Assembly: GCA_963847595.1 (NCBI GenBank)
Contig: CAWKAJ010000003.1
Coordinates: 310,001-374,000, forward strand
Direction of reading: 5' to 3'
Source: JACWAE01 sp963847595
Lineage (GTDB): Bacteria; Chloroflexota; Dehalococcoidia; SZUA-161
Length of the DNA stretch: 64,000 bases
The position numbers and the translations under genes were made by a program. The notes under the pieces are model-generated. The model was not told where the DNA came from. It made no database searches and saw only the letters and a list, made by a program, of their open reading frames with translations. Below are positions 8,460-17,007 of the stretch, piece by piece. Numbering within the stretch: the first letter of the stretch is position 1; each line of letters starts with the position of its first letter.

Positions 8460-9083
8460 TCACTTTGACTTTTTGCGCCGGGTGCTGGCTCTTGCCTTCT
8501 TAACGGCTTTAGGCTCTGGTTTCGCGGTGGTGAAACGAGAGGGCTTGAGATGCACCAGGAAGCGGCACTCGTCCGTGCCATCCACCTGGGGGCTGCCCAG
8601 AGTCTCTACGGAGTCCACCTTTTTATCGGTGTACTCCTCTATATAGGCCCTCACGCTGTTTGCCGAGCAGCCGCAAAGCTCCGGCCTTCCTCTCATCATT
8701 CCGTACATAGCAAGGGGACACTGGCATATCGGGCGTCCCTTCTTGTCTTTGGGTGGAACGTAGGTCCAGTGAACGATGTCGCCTACCTGGGTGATCTTCC
8801 TGGGGCCAAACGGAGGCTTCAATGCTCCCATTTGCTTCTTGTAAGCTTCCCAACTCATACCCGGTTTGCAGTCCAGCACCATCTTAGCTTGGTCGCTGCA
8901 AGCCTTGGACATTTTCATCAACATCGTATCTCTGTGCTCTGGGGGAAGCTCGCTGATCCCCTGGTAGGCTGCGTCAACTATACGATACAGCCAACTGTGG
9001 ATCAGGTCTTTTATCTCCGGGCTCATCTCCAGATAATACTCATCGATCGACTCTTTTAACTCGTCAGGCAGTTCTTCGGCCAT
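8460..9083 (-). CDS. Conserved cysteine-motif protein, paralog 3
   Basis: This 207-aa protein is the third of the paralogous set. It contains P-P-E-H-R-D-T-M-L-M-K-M-S-K, I-C-Q-C-P, E-L-C-G-C-S and C-R-F-L-V-H-L-K in the same order and spacing as its neighbours. A basic tail (K-A-R-A-S-T-R-R-K-K-S-K) resembles that of paralog 2 and is absent from paralog 1. GGAGGG precedes the ATG. The pattern of conserved cysteines with a diverged N-terminus suggests three specialised versions of one fold, perhaps subunits of one complex. No signal peptide or membrane helix is visible. Function unknown. Confidence 0.7.
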   Translation of the reverse strand: MAEELPDELKESIDEYYLEMSPEIKDLIHSWLYRIVDAAYQGISELPPEHRDTMLMKMSKACSDQAKMVLDCKPGMSWEAYKKQMGALKPPFGPRKITQVGDIVHWTYVPPKDKKGRPICQCPLAMYGMMRGRPELCGCSANSVRAYIEEYTDKKVDSVETLGSPQVDGTDECRFLVHLKPSRFTTAKPEPKAVKKARASTRRKKSK

Positions 9084-9131
9084 TTCCTTCCCTCCTTCTT
9101 AGTTAATATGAGACTATGGTGCAACAATCTC

Positions 9132-9866
9132 TTATTTCCATTCCACCTCGGGCATAGCTACGGTTCTCACCTCCTCTATCGCCGTTTCCGGCAGGAATGG
9201 GGTGCGCAAAGGCGAATAAGGAACCAAGCCATATAGGAATCTGTAAACCACCTTGGGACGCCATCTTCCTGCCCTGACCTCCCATCCCTTATACGCAGGG
9301 TCATTCAGAGAAGCCTCGCGGATTTTGACCCAGTCGCCATGCACATTTCCTGCAGTCCAGATGTTGATGACCTCACCGCTGGAAGCAGTGCCTGCGATGG
9401 CTTTGTAGCATCCTACCAGCTTCATGCCCCAGCTTTTCGCCATAGGCACGAGTTCCTTCCCCACAGCTTTTATGTATTCATCTTCTTTGCCAGGGAGAAC
9501 CCGCGCCAGCGTGTGCAGGTATATGGTGAACTTATAGTCGCCCTTTTTGAGCTTAGCCAGCGTGGGCGAGAAAGGCGCGGGCTCCAATACCTTGCCCGTT
9601 GAATCAGTGATGTAGTCAACAGCTTCTCGCTTCCAGGCCTGTATCCAGGGATGCTTATCATGAAGCTCCTGTATGCGGTCCAGCGTTGCCCAGTCATCCA
9701 ACTCCCAGAGCGCCAAGTTCTCGTTGTAATGGATGCCTATCATGAACATCCCGACCAGGCGTAAGCCGCTCTGCTCCGCCTCGGGCAGATAGTCGCTGCC
9801 CATCACCTTCCAGAATTCCTCTTGAAGCCGGGGTACGATCATTATGCTGTCATATAGATAAAGCAT
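9132..9866 (-). CDS. NIPSNAP/EthD-like tandem ferredoxin-fold protein, copy 1
   Basis: The start at 9866 is preferred over an upstream frame extension because AGGAGGG lies upstream and the protein then begins M-L-Y-L-Y-D, like the next gene (M-L-Y-L-Y-E). The 244-aa protein has two similar halves: L-Y-D-S-I-M-I-V-P-R-L-Q-E-E-F near the start and L-H-T-L-A-R-V-L-P-G-K-E-D-E-Y near residue 118, each followed by a G-M/L-x-L-V-G segment. This is the pattern of dimeric alpha-beta barrel proteins (NIPSNAP, EthD, antibiotic monooxygenase folds), here duplicated in tandem. No catalytic residues can be named. Role in the operon unknown. Confidence 0.6.
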   Translation of the reverse strand: MLYLYDSIMIVPRLQEEFWKVMGSDYLPEAEQSGLRLVGMFMIGIHYNENLALWELDDWATLDRIQELHDKHPWIQAWKREAVDYITDSTGKVLEPAPFSPTLAKLKKGDYKFTIYLHTLARVLPGKEDEYIKAVGKELVPMAKSWGMKLVGCYKAIAGTASSGEVINIWTAGNVHGDWVKIREASLNDPAYKGWEVRAGRWRPKVVYRFLYGLVPYSPLRTPFLPETAIEEVRTVAMPEVEWK

Positions 9867-9882
9867 GTTTAATCCCTCCTGA

Positions 9883-10557
9883 TTAGTGAAGCAAGGAGTA
9901 AGGAGCAGGGAGCAGGAACTTATAGCTCCACTCAGCACAAAGGCCTGAAACCCTGTTCATCCACCGCTGGTACTTCGGGTCCTTGAGCTGCGCCTCACGC
10001 ATCTTGCCCCAGTGCGCCCAATCTTTCACTGCCCACAGGCTAATAATCTCGCCGGATTCTCCACAAGCGCCAAACCAGAGGTAGCAGCCAGCCAGTTTCA
10101 TACCCCGCTTTTCTTCGAGGGGCAGCAGTTCCTTCTCAAACGCCTTCAGGAACTCGTCTGTCTTTCCGGGAAGGACGTTGTAGATTAAACGGTAATATAG
10201 CGTGTTGCCCGTAAAGTCACCCTGTTTCTGGCGCTTTTTAATTTCTGCCGCCGTGGGCGAGAAGGGGAGGCCTTCCAGCAAGCTGTCGAACCACTCATCC
10301 CGGTATTTGAGTCCTTCGCGATGCCAGAGCAGTCCGTCGCGCTCATGGATGACGAAATTGGATAAGCCTTCGAGGGAATCTACGCCTTGGGGAAGCTCAG
10401 ACAGAAAGAAGCTCTCGCGGTGCTTGAAGGCGACTCTGAAAACGCCCAGAACAGTCATGTGGCGCTTCAAGCCAGGGATCAAATCGGTGCCCATGACATC
10501 CACATACTCATCCATCATGCCAGGGTACGGGTAAGTGGTCTCATACAGGTAAAGCAT
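9883..10557 (-). CDS. NIPSNAP/EthD-like tandem ferredoxin-fold protein, copy 2
   Basis: This 224-aa paralog of its two neighbours has first half M-L-Y-L-Y-E-T-T-Y-P-Y-P-G-M-M-D-E-Y and second half L-I-Y-N-V-L-P-G-K-T-D-E-F, each followed by a G-V-F or G-C-Y strand. AAGGG lies upstream of the ATG. The gene ends 16 bases before the next start, so it is tightly coupled. The fold is usually found in small dimeric enzymes or binding proteins for hydrophobic aromatic compounds. The specific activity is not known. Confidence 0.6.
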   Translation of the reverse strand: MLYLYETTYPYPGMMDEYVDVMGTDLIPGLKRHMTVLGVFRVAFKHRESFFLSELPQGVDSLEGLSNFVIHERDGLLWHREGLKYRDEWFDSLLEGLPFSPTAAEIKKRQKQGDFTGNTLYYRLIYNVLPGKTDEFLKAFEKELLPLEEKRGMKLAGCYLWFGACGESGEIISLWAVKDWAHWGKMREAQLKDPKYQRWMNRVSGLCAEWSYKFLLPAPYSLLH

Positions 10558-10589
10558 AGTTGCTGCCCTTCCCTTCTATCCCTTGTAGC

Positions 10590-11288
10590 TTATTTCAGGG
10601 GAGACCAACTCTCTGTACGCAGGAGCTTGCTCTCCCAACGGTCGCGGTACTTCAGCCCTTCCTGCATCCAATCTCCGGGCTGCGATGGTGGCACGCCATG
10701 GGGGATTATGAGGGACAATAACTCCCAGTTATGAATCTTGGAGAGCACAATTGCCTCATGCCAGCGTCCGCTGCCCGGGCAGGTGCGCCAGCCTGCCACA
10801 ACGGTGATAACGGGCGGTTGTATGGCTGCAACCTGTGCCTGATACACTTTATGCAAAGCCTTGAGATAGTCCTCCATTTTGCCCAGATAAGGCCAACCTG
10901 TGTCAAGTAGGTAGAGGCCGGGCGTGCCATCATCCGGAGCAGTCCCTACGGAGGCAAAGTCAACTTCTTGGAGCGGTGACAAGGGATTGGGTAGAAGCAT
11001 CTTTGATACAACCTCTCTGCGGTACTCGAGGACATCACGATTCCACTTCTTCCACTTGCGGTCACTCACCATGCGATTCACTAGGGTGCCCCACGACAGC
11101 CAATCTCGAACAGCGGTGATAGAAACCACCGTGTAGCTCACATTTGTCATCATGGTGAGATCCCAGAACCAGAGCACCCTGGCAAGTCCGCCCTGCTCTA
11201 TGAGCGGCTTCCAGCGGTCTCGCATCGCCTCAGAGAACTCCTCCATCTTGCCGCCGATAACTTCGTGGATTTCCTGCAGAAAGATCAT
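10590..11288 (-). CDS. NIPSNAP/EthD-like tandem ferredoxin-fold protein, copy 3
   Basis: This is a 232-aa, more diverged member of the triplet. Its first half opens M-I-F-L-Q-E-I-H-E-V-I-G-G-K-M-E-E-F; its second half opens L-Y-L-L-D-T-G-W-P-Y-L-G-K-M-E-D-Y. The strand-helix-strand repeat is the same as in copies 1 and 2. A GAAGGGA site precedes the ATG. Three copies side by side could build a heteromeric barrel assembly. Function unknown; the fold assignment is by pattern. Confidence 0.55.
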   Translation of the reverse strand: MIFLQEIHEVIGGKMEEFSEAMRDRWKPLIEQGGLARVLWFWDLTMMTNVSYTVVSITAVRDWLSWGTLVNRMVSDRKWKKWNRDVLEYRREVVSKMLLPNPLSPLQEVDFASVGTAPDDGTPGLYLLDTGWPYLGKMEDYLKALHKVYQAQVAAIQPPVITVVAGWRTCPGSGRWHEAIVLSKIHNWELLSLIIPHGVPPSQPGDWMQEGLKYRDRWESKLLRTESWSPLK

Positions 11289-11310
11289 GGTTCAGGCTCC
11301 CTTCAGGGCT

Positions 11311-11745
11311 TCACTTGTTCGCTTCATATTTAATGTGGTCGTCATAGTATCCGGCTATGAGCTTCCGGGTGAAGCTTTCTACAGGTCTCTCCATCCAGAA
11401 AAAGTAAAACGGCAGCTTGAGATGCACAGTCTCTGCGATCTCTGAGCCTCCGGGAGCCTCCTTCAAGGTAACCGTCTCAACGGTGCCTTTGCCGAAGCCA
11501 TCGATAGTCTCGTTGACCATCTTCAACTCTTCCGGATAAACCGTCTGCAGTTGTCTGAAGGTTCTGGTGACGCCAAGTATTTTCATAGACCAGAGGCATA
11601 TACTCACATCGCCCTTTTCATACAGCGGCTTAACCTTGACATTCCTGTGTCCGTGCAGCTTCTCGACATGCGTGTACTCCGCGAAGGCGTGGAGCAGGTA
11701 GGCAGGCGGCCTGGGAATAACCGCGTTTACCGTAAATACCCTCAT
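11311..11745 (-). CDS. SRPBCC (START-like) domain protein
   Basis: This 144-aa protein has the SRPBCC layout: an initial strand (M-R-V-F-T-V-N-A-V-I), a helix with V-E-K-L-H-G-H, and a C-terminal long helix (P-V-E-S-F-T-R-K-L-I-A-G-Y). Members bind hydrophobic ligands such as polyketides, lipids or aromatic compounds, or act as cyclases. GGAGG precedes the ATG. Placed between the crotonase and the barrel proteins, it may hold or modify the pathway substrate. The ligand is not predictable. Confidence 0.6.
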   Translation of the reverse strand: MRVFTVNAVIPRPPAYLLHAFAEYTHVEKLHGHRNVKVKPLYEKGDVSICLWSMKILGVTRTFRQLQTVYPEELKMVNETIDGFGKGTVETVTLKEAPGGSEIAETVHLKLPFYFFWMERPVESFTRKLIAGYYDDHIKYEANK

Positions 11746-11765
11746 TCGTGCCTCCTCTATCTTGC

Positions 11766-12584
11766 CTACTTGCCCTTGAATGTCGGCTCTCTCTTCTCAA
11801 ATAGAGAGTTCATGCCCTCCTGGAAATCCTCGGTGCCAAAGAGAATGTTCATGATATAGACCTCATAGTCCATATGCTCTGCTAGGTCAGGTTCGTGAAG
11901 TCCTCTGTACATGGCGGCTTTCGTCATGGCTACCGCTAGCGGGGCATTCCGGGCTATCTTGGCAGCCATCTCCCTGGCCGCATTCACCAATTCTTCGTGC
12001 GGCACTACTTTGTTCACCACGCCAATCCTCTCCGCCTCCCGAGCATCCAGCATGTCGGCGACAAGCGCAAGCTCCAGGGCTTTGGTCAGACCCACAGCGC
12101 GAGGCAGAAGATAGGTGCCACCGCCGTCCGGGATGAGTCCCCGCTTCACCTGAAGCATGCCGAATTGCGCGTTCTCCGAGGCAATTTTCAGGTCGCAGGC
12201 TATGGCTAGAACGAAGGCGCCACCCAGCGTGATGCCGTTTATCGCAGCTATGACAGGCTTGGGCATGCTCTGTATCTTAAGCACAAGGGTCAGGAGGCTC
12301 CTCTCGCTGTAAGTGACAGCGCGTCCCCTGACCGTGCTGGCCATGGACGGCAGATTCTCAGTATCCATCGTGGCTGCCCAGTTGAAGTCGAGCCCCGCGG
12401 AAAAGACTTTGTCGTAGCCTGTCAGGATAATCGCCTTGATTTCCTTATCCTGGGCTAATTCTTCTAATGCCATGTCCATCTCGCCCATCATCTCCATATT
12501 GAAGGCGTTGCGTTTATCTGGGCGGTTCAACGTAATCGTCCCTATCCTATCTTGCCTGCCCAGGAGAACCATCTTGTAAGGCAT
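11766..12584 (-). CDS. Crotonase-superfamily enoyl-CoA isomerase/hydratase-like protein (PaaG-like active site)
   Basis: This 272-aa crotonase has the first oxyanion segment S-A-G-L-D-F-N (residues 62-68) and the second A-I-N-G-I-T-L-G-G-A. The two glutamates used by enoyl-CoA hydratase are missing: Val125 and Gln145 occupy those places. An aspartate is present instead in G-L-I-P-D-G-G-G-T (Asp153), the position of the general base in PaaG-type isomerases. A C-terminal N-S-L-F-E-K-R-E-P-T-F element is typical. GGGAGG lies 6 bases before the ATG. Double-bond isomerisation or a related enolate reaction fits better than simple hydration. It is paralogous to 16078-16905. Confidence 0.8.
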   Translation of the reverse strand: MPYKMVLLGRQDRIGTITLNRPDKRNAFNMEMMGEMDMALEELAQDKEIKAIILTGYDKVFSAGLDFNWAATMDTENLPSMASTVRGRAVTYSERSLLTLVLKIQSMPKPVIAAINGITLGGAFVLAIACDLKIASENAQFGMLQVKRGLIPDGGGTYLLPRAVGLTKALELALVADMLDAREAERIGVVNKVVPHEELVNAAREMAAKIARNAPLAVAMTKAAMYRGLHEPDLAEHMDYEVYIMNILFGTEDFQEGMNSLFEKREPTFKGK

Positions 12585-12608
12585 CTACGCCTCCCTTCCG
12601 ACCAATGG

Positions 12609-13541
12609 CTAATCTTTTGCTGCCAGTATCCGTCCCAGGGGGCTGTCACCCATCAAGAGCTCCTCTGCTTCCCAGATGATATTGTCTATCAATTCTTTAA
12701 CTGTGACGATTTTGGTGATTGCCCCCACTGCCATCGAGCCGCCCATGACAGGCATGGGACGCGAGGTAGAATGCGGCTTCGCGTCGCCCACCAGTTGATA
12801 GACTTCTTGCTTCCTGGTCAACTCGTCCAGCCCCGGCGGCGGTGGTGCGAATACCCTGTCTCTGATCTCGGGGTCGTAGGGGCTGGCATTCACCAGGGCC
12901 TGCTTGTGACGTTCAGCGATGGGGCACTCCTTTGTGGCCATGAAGACTGTGCCCAGGTACACCCCCTCAGCTCCCATGGCCAGCGCTGCCAGGAAGGTAC
13001 GGCCGTCTCCGATCCCTCCGGAGGCTATCACTGGAATCTTGAGCATCTTCGTGGCCATGCTGACGGTGGTCATGGTGGTCAAATGATTGGCGGCTTTCTC
13101 ACCCTCACCTTCGATGCCCACTATGACCAGTGCATCCGCGCCTTGGCGCTCGGCAGCTAAGGCATGCTTTATCGTGCCCACTTTATGAATCCAGGGTATG
13201 CCCGCCTCTTTGATGCGTTTGCCATGCTCTTCGGCTTTGTAAGCTGAGGTGAATATGGCTGCCACCCGTTCCTCGATGGCGACATCACGTAGTTCGTCTA
13301 TTCGGGGATGGCCTATGAGCGACAGGTTCACGCCGAAGGGCTTATCGGTCATGGATCTGGCCTTGTGTATATCCTTGCGCAGTTTCTCAGGGGTGCCCAG
13401 CGCGGTAGCTTCGATTATGCCAAACCCCCCAGCCTCGGAGACGGGGGCTGCCAGAACAGCCCTGCCGAATCCACCGAAGGCGCCCTCGATAATGGGATAC
13501 CTGCAGCCCAATAGCTCGGTAACCCTGGTTTTCCACTCCAT
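12609..13541 (-). CDS. Nitronate monooxygenase / FabK-like FMN oxidoreductase
   Basis: This 310-aa TIM-barrel flavoprotein belongs to the 2-nitropropane dioxygenase family. The ATG at 13541 is preferred: AGAAGG lies 9 bases upstream of it but directly abuts the ATG at 13550. The FMN-phosphate segments A-S-G-G-I-G-D-G-R and G-A-E-G-V-Y-L-G-T-V-F are clear. The usual glycine-histidine catalytic motif (G-G-H-x-G) is replaced by G-E-G-E-K-A-A-N-H, so classic nitronate oxidation is doubtful. Within a CoA-ester operon an enoyl reductase or dehydrogenase role is possible. Confidence 0.75.
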   Translation of the reverse strand: MEWKTRVTELLGCRYPIIEGAFGGFGRAVLAAPVSEAGGFGIIEATALGTPEKLRKDIHKARSMTDKPFGVNLSLIGHPRIDELRDVAIEERVAAIFTSAYKAEEHGKRIKEAGIPWIHKVGTIKHALAAERQGADALVIVGIEGEGEKAANHLTTMTTVSMATKMLKIPVIASGGIGDGRTFLAALAMGAEGVYLGTVFMATKECPIAERHKQALVNASPYDPEIRDRVFAPPPPGLDELTRKQEVYQLVGDAKPHSTSRPMPVMGGSMAVGAITKIVTVKELIDNIIWEAEELLMGDSPLGRILAAKD

Positions 13542-13575
13542 GCTTAGCATCCTTCTGATTTCGTCAGTCGTCCCC

Positions 13576-14772
13576 CTACCAGCTTCTGGGCAGACCCAGC
13601 CCCATGGCGCAGATGAGGTTTTTCATAATCTCAGAAGTGCCCCCAGCCATGCTCAGGCCCAGGCATTGCTGACATTCCTTCTCGTACTTGCCCTTCAGGG
13701 GCGACCATCTCGATTCCTTTACCTGCGCATAGGGCCCTATGATCTGGTAGGCGCTAAAATTGAAGCGCTGCACCATCTCGGTGGCCAGGATCTTCGCCCC
13801 TGCGGCCAGGGGCGCGGCCATTACCAGACCGCCCTTAATCTGGTTCCAAAGCACCGAGTAAGAATAGGTGCGGCCTATATCGATTTCGATTGCCATCTGA
13901 GCCAACCTGTGTCTGATAAGAGAATTTTCAGACAGTGGCCTGCCATCACGTTTCGTCTCCTGGCAGAACTCCACTAGCTCCTCCAACTCACGCTTCAAAT
14001 AGGAAAAGAGGGCAATCATGGAACGCTCGAAGTTCGAGGTCATCTGAGAAGCTATCCAGCCCTGGTTCTCCTCACCCACCATGTTGCGCGCGGGAACGCG
14101 AACATCATCGAGAAAGACCTCGTTAAACAGGTGGGAGCCGTCCAAACCCAGGATGGGCTTGATTGTAATACCCCGGGCTTTCATATCGACCAGAAAGAAA
14201 GATAGCCCCCGACTTCTCTTCTCATTGAGGTTTGTCCGGGCGAGCAAGAAACCCCAGTCGGCACGATGGGCGCCACTGCTCCATGTTTTCTGGCCGTTGA
14301 CGATGTAATCGTCTCCATTCCGTACAGCACGAGTGGTCAGGGAAGCCAGGTCGGAGCCAGAGCCCGGCTCACTCCACAGTTGAGTCCAGAACCGCTCAGC
14401 CCGCGCTATGGGAGGCAGGTGTTCCCTTTTCTGCTCCTCATTGGCGCTTACCAGGAGAGTGGGAGCCAGCAGTGTTATGCCCCAGTGGTCAACCCCTGCT
14501 CCCCGGTTGTAGCCCATAACTTCACTGAACAGAAACTGCTCTACCAGTGAAGCATCCTGCCCGCCATATTCTTTAGGCCAGGGACGCGAGATCCAGCCTT
14601 TTGCAGCCAGCTTCCTGGCCAGCTTTCTATGGAACTCCCAGCAAGCATCTAACCCGAATATAGCCTCCATGGATGTGCCCCACTCTGGGGGAGCATACTT
14701 CATCTCCGCCTTGAAGAAATCGTTGAATTCTTTTCTTAATGCCTCTTCTTCTGGGGTGAATCGGAAGTCCAT
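13576..14772 (-). CDS. Acyl-CoA dehydrogenase
   Basis: This 398-aa protein has standard acyl-CoA dehydrogenase length and order: an N-terminal helical domain with W-P-K-E-Y-G-G, the F-W-T-Q-L-W-S-E-P-G-S-G-S-D FAD/substrate strand near residues 130-143, and a C-terminal G-G-T-S-E-I motif. The tyrosine-glutamate before G-T-S-E-I in medium-chain enzymes is A-G here, so the catalytic base must lie elsewhere, as in CaiA/IVD-type and bacterial steroid enzymes. GAGAGGAG precedes the ATG. It would introduce the alpha-beta double bond into the pathway's acyl-CoA. Confidence 0.9.
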   Translation of the reverse strand: MDFRFTPEEEALRKEFNDFFKAEMKYAPPEWGTSMEAIFGLDACWEFHRKLARKLAAKGWISRPWPKEYGGQDASLVEQFLFSEVMGYNRGAGVDHWGITLLAPTLLVSANEEQKREHLPPIARAERFWTQLWSEPGSGSDLASLTTRAVRNGDDYIVNGQKTWSSGAHRADWGFLLARTNLNEKRSRGLSFFLVDMKARGITIKPILGLDGSHLFNEVFLDDVRVPARNMVGEENQGWIASQMTSNFERSMIALFSYLKRELEELVEFCQETKRDGRPLSENSLIRHRLAQMAIEIDIGRTYSYSVLWNQIKGGLVMAAPLAAGAKILATEMVQRFNFSAYQIIGPYAQVKESRWSPLKGKYEKECQQCLGLSMAGGTSEIMKNLICAMGLGLPRSW

Positions 14773-14792
14773 CTCGGCTCCTCTCTGCTATT

Positions 14793-16061
14793 TCACGGTG
14801 TTGCTTTCTCTAGCTTCTCCAAGAAGGCAGAACGACCTTTCCAATAGTTCTCTCTTTCCACAAGTATCGCCGTCGCCTGCCCTGCTCCCCCGGGTATGGA
14901 TGCCAGCCCATATCTGGCCTTTCGACGATTCATCTCATGGGCCAGGGCCCCAAGCAGCCATACTCCGCTGGCTCCCACGGGGTGGCCAATACAGCAGGCG
15001 CCACCATTGACATTTACTCTCTCCGGGTCAATGCCCAATTCTTTTACCAAGACCAAAGGAACTACAGCGAAGGCTTCGTTGGTCTCCCAAAGGTCTATGT
15101 CGCCCGGGGAAAGGCCTGCCCTATCCAAAGCCTTCTTAGATACTGAACAGGCGCTGCACGGCGCAAGCATAGGGTCGCACCCTGCCCAGGCGAGTGATTT
15201 TATAGTAACCATCGGCTTCAAGCCTAACTCCCTGGCTTTATCCTTGGACATGAACATCGCTGCGGCAGCTCCATCGACCTCTTTAGAAGAACTGGCGGCG
15301 TTTATCTTGCCGTCTGGCTTATAGACAGGCGGCAGGGAGCGTATCTTCTCTATGGTTGAGTCAGCCCTCACGCATTGATCGTAGTCGCAGAGCGCTGACG
15401 TTCCATCGGGCAGCTTTATCTCAATAGGAGTTACCTGGTATTTGAATCTCCCTTCCCTCTGAGCAGCGGCAGCCCTTAAGTTGCTTCTCAGCGCCCATTG
15501 ATCCAAATCCTCCTTAGAGACTTCGAACTTGTCAGCAACATACTCAGCGCTGAGGCCCAGGCCCATGACTGCGCTCGGGTCAATTCTGTCAAATATCTTG
15601 GGATTGGCCTGCCAGCGCGCGCTATATTCTTTAGCAAGCTCCATTAAGTCTGCATCAGGGGTGATTACGGGATTAGGGAAATGCGACAGGCTCTCTAGGC
15701 CGCCGGAGATAATGATGTCAGCCTGGCCTGATTGAATGGCCATCGCAGCGATTTGGGCGCCCGCCATACTGGAACAACAGGCTCTATCAACGCTTATGCC
15801 CGGGACTTCGAGGGGGAAACCGGCTGCCAGAGAAATATCTCTAGCCACATTTGCTTGCTCACCAATCTGGGTCGGTGTACCGATGATAATATCATCGATT
15901 GAAGCAGGATCGACCCTGGTCCGTTTCATCAGTGCCTGGACTACAATGATTCCCAGGTCGTCGGAGCGAATGTCTGCAAAGAAGCCTGGTTTCTTCTTGC
16001 TTGCCCGCCCGAAGGGGGTTCGCACGAAATCCACTATTACTGCTTCCCTTAATCTAGCCAT
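14793..16061 (-). CDS. Thiolase-family protein lacking the second catalytic cysteine
   Basis: This 422-aa protein has the thiolase fold with the acyl-accepting cysteine region V-D-R-A-C-C-S-S-M (Cys95/96), N-E-A-F near residue 330 and G-H-P-V-G-A-S-G. The usual C-terminal C-x-G motif reads S-I-P-G-G-A-G-Q: proline stands where the deprotonating cysteine normally sits. Degradative thiolases need both cysteines, so this protein may act differently or be a partner subunit. AGGGG abuts the ATG. Its neighbours are the acyl-CoA dehydrogenase and a crotonase, in beta-oxidation order. Confidence 0.8.
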   Translation of the reverse strand: MARLREAVIVDFVRTPFGRASKKKPGFFADIRSDDLGIIVVQALMKRTRVDPASIDDIIIGTPTQIGEQANVARDISLAAGFPLEVPGISVDRACCSSMAGAQIAAMAIQSGQADIIISGGLESLSHFPNPVITPDADLMELAKEYSARWQANPKIFDRIDPSAVMGLGLSAEYVADKFEVSKEDLDQWALRSNLRAAAAQREGRFKYQVTPIEIKLPDGTSALCDYDQCVRADSTIEKIRSLPPVYKPDGKINAASSSKEVDGAAAAMFMSKDKARELGLKPMVTIKSLAWAGCDPMLAPCSACSVSKKALDRAGLSPGDIDLWETNEAFAVVPLVLVKELGIDPERVNVNGGACCIGHPVGASGVWLLGALAHEMNRRKARYGLASIPGGAGQATAILVERENYWKGRSAFLEKLEKATP

Positions 16062-16077
16062 CCCCTTGCTCCGAATT

Positions 16078-16905
16078 CTACTTACCTTTGAAGACTGGCT
16101 CCCGCTTTTCTAAGAATGCGGTGGCTGCCTCCATGAAGTCCTCGGTGTTGATCAATACCTCCTGGGTTTTCTCCTCACGCTTCATCTGTTTAATAAGGTC
16201 CTTCTCTTCCATCGCTTTGTATATGTCAGCCTTGGCCATCGCTACAGCCAGCGGGGGATTCTTTGCTATCTTCACAGCCAGCTCCCTGGCTGATTTCATC
16301 AGGTCATCGTGGGGAACGACCCTGTTCACCAGCCCTATTCGTTCTGCTTCAGCAGCATCGATCATGTCACCGGTCAAGATCATCTCGCACGCCTTGGCCA
16401 TCCCAACTGCACGGGGCAAGGTAAATGAGCCTCCAGTGTCGGTGGCAATGCCTCTCTTGACGAATATCATGCTGAACCTGGCCTTGTCGGAGGCGATCCT
16501 GATGTCGCAGCCCAGAACCAATGATAACCCAGCGCCAACGGTTGGGCCATTTATGGCGGCGATCACAGCTTTATTCATGCTGCGCATCCTGATTACTGCG
16601 CCCACGACGGTGCCTTTACCGTAAGTCTGATCGTCATCGACGGTAGTCTTGTCCTCAACTCCGCCATCTTTCTCGACCATACCCTTGGCGTCCGTGAACA
16701 TGCTGAGGTTTATCCCTGTCGAAAAGTATTTGCCGGCCCCCGTCAGGATCACCGCTCTGACGCTTTTATCCTTCGCTACATCTCTCATCACAGCGTCGGT
16801 CTCTTCCATCAGCCTGAAATCGAAGGAATTACCTGCGTCGGGACGGTTCAGGGTGATGATTGCGACTGGGCCTTCCTTTTGCAGAATGAGCGCTCTGTAA
16901 GCCAT
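16078..16905 (-). CDS. Crotonase-superfamily protein (isomerase-like active site)
   Basis: This 275-aa paralog of 11766-12584 has S-T-G-I-N-L-S (residues 62-68) and A-I-N-G-P-T-V-G-A-G forming the oxyanion pocket. Both hydratase glutamates are replaced (Ser/Leu and Phe), while Asp156 in A-T-D-T-G-G-S is kept. It has a longer insert near residues 75-95 (V-E-K-D-G-G-V-E-D). AAGGAGG precedes the ATG. It probably performs an isomerase-type or other enolate-stabilising step. Two such enzymes in one operon suggest two distinct double-bond positions. Confidence 0.8.
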   Translation of the reverse strand: MAYRALILQKEGPVAIITLNRPDAGNSFDFRLMEETDAVMRDVAKDKSVRAVILTGAGKYFSTGINLSMFTDAKGMVEKDGGVEDKTTVDDDQTYGKGTVVGAVIRMRSMNKAVIAAINGPTVGAGLSLVLGCDIRIASDKARFSMIFVKRGIATDTGGSFTLPRAVGMAKACEMILTGDMIDAAEAERIGLVNRVVPHDDLMKSARELAVKIAKNPPLAVAMAKADIYKAMEEKDLIKQMKREEKTQEVLINTEDFMEAATAFLEKREPVFKGK

Positions 16906-17007
16906 TTAAAGCCTCCTTGTTTCTATGCGTGACAGGTTAAATCGAATGGCCTGACATCAGACAAAAGCGACCAGCTCTTGTACTCACACTAGCACTAATT
17001 AAACCAA

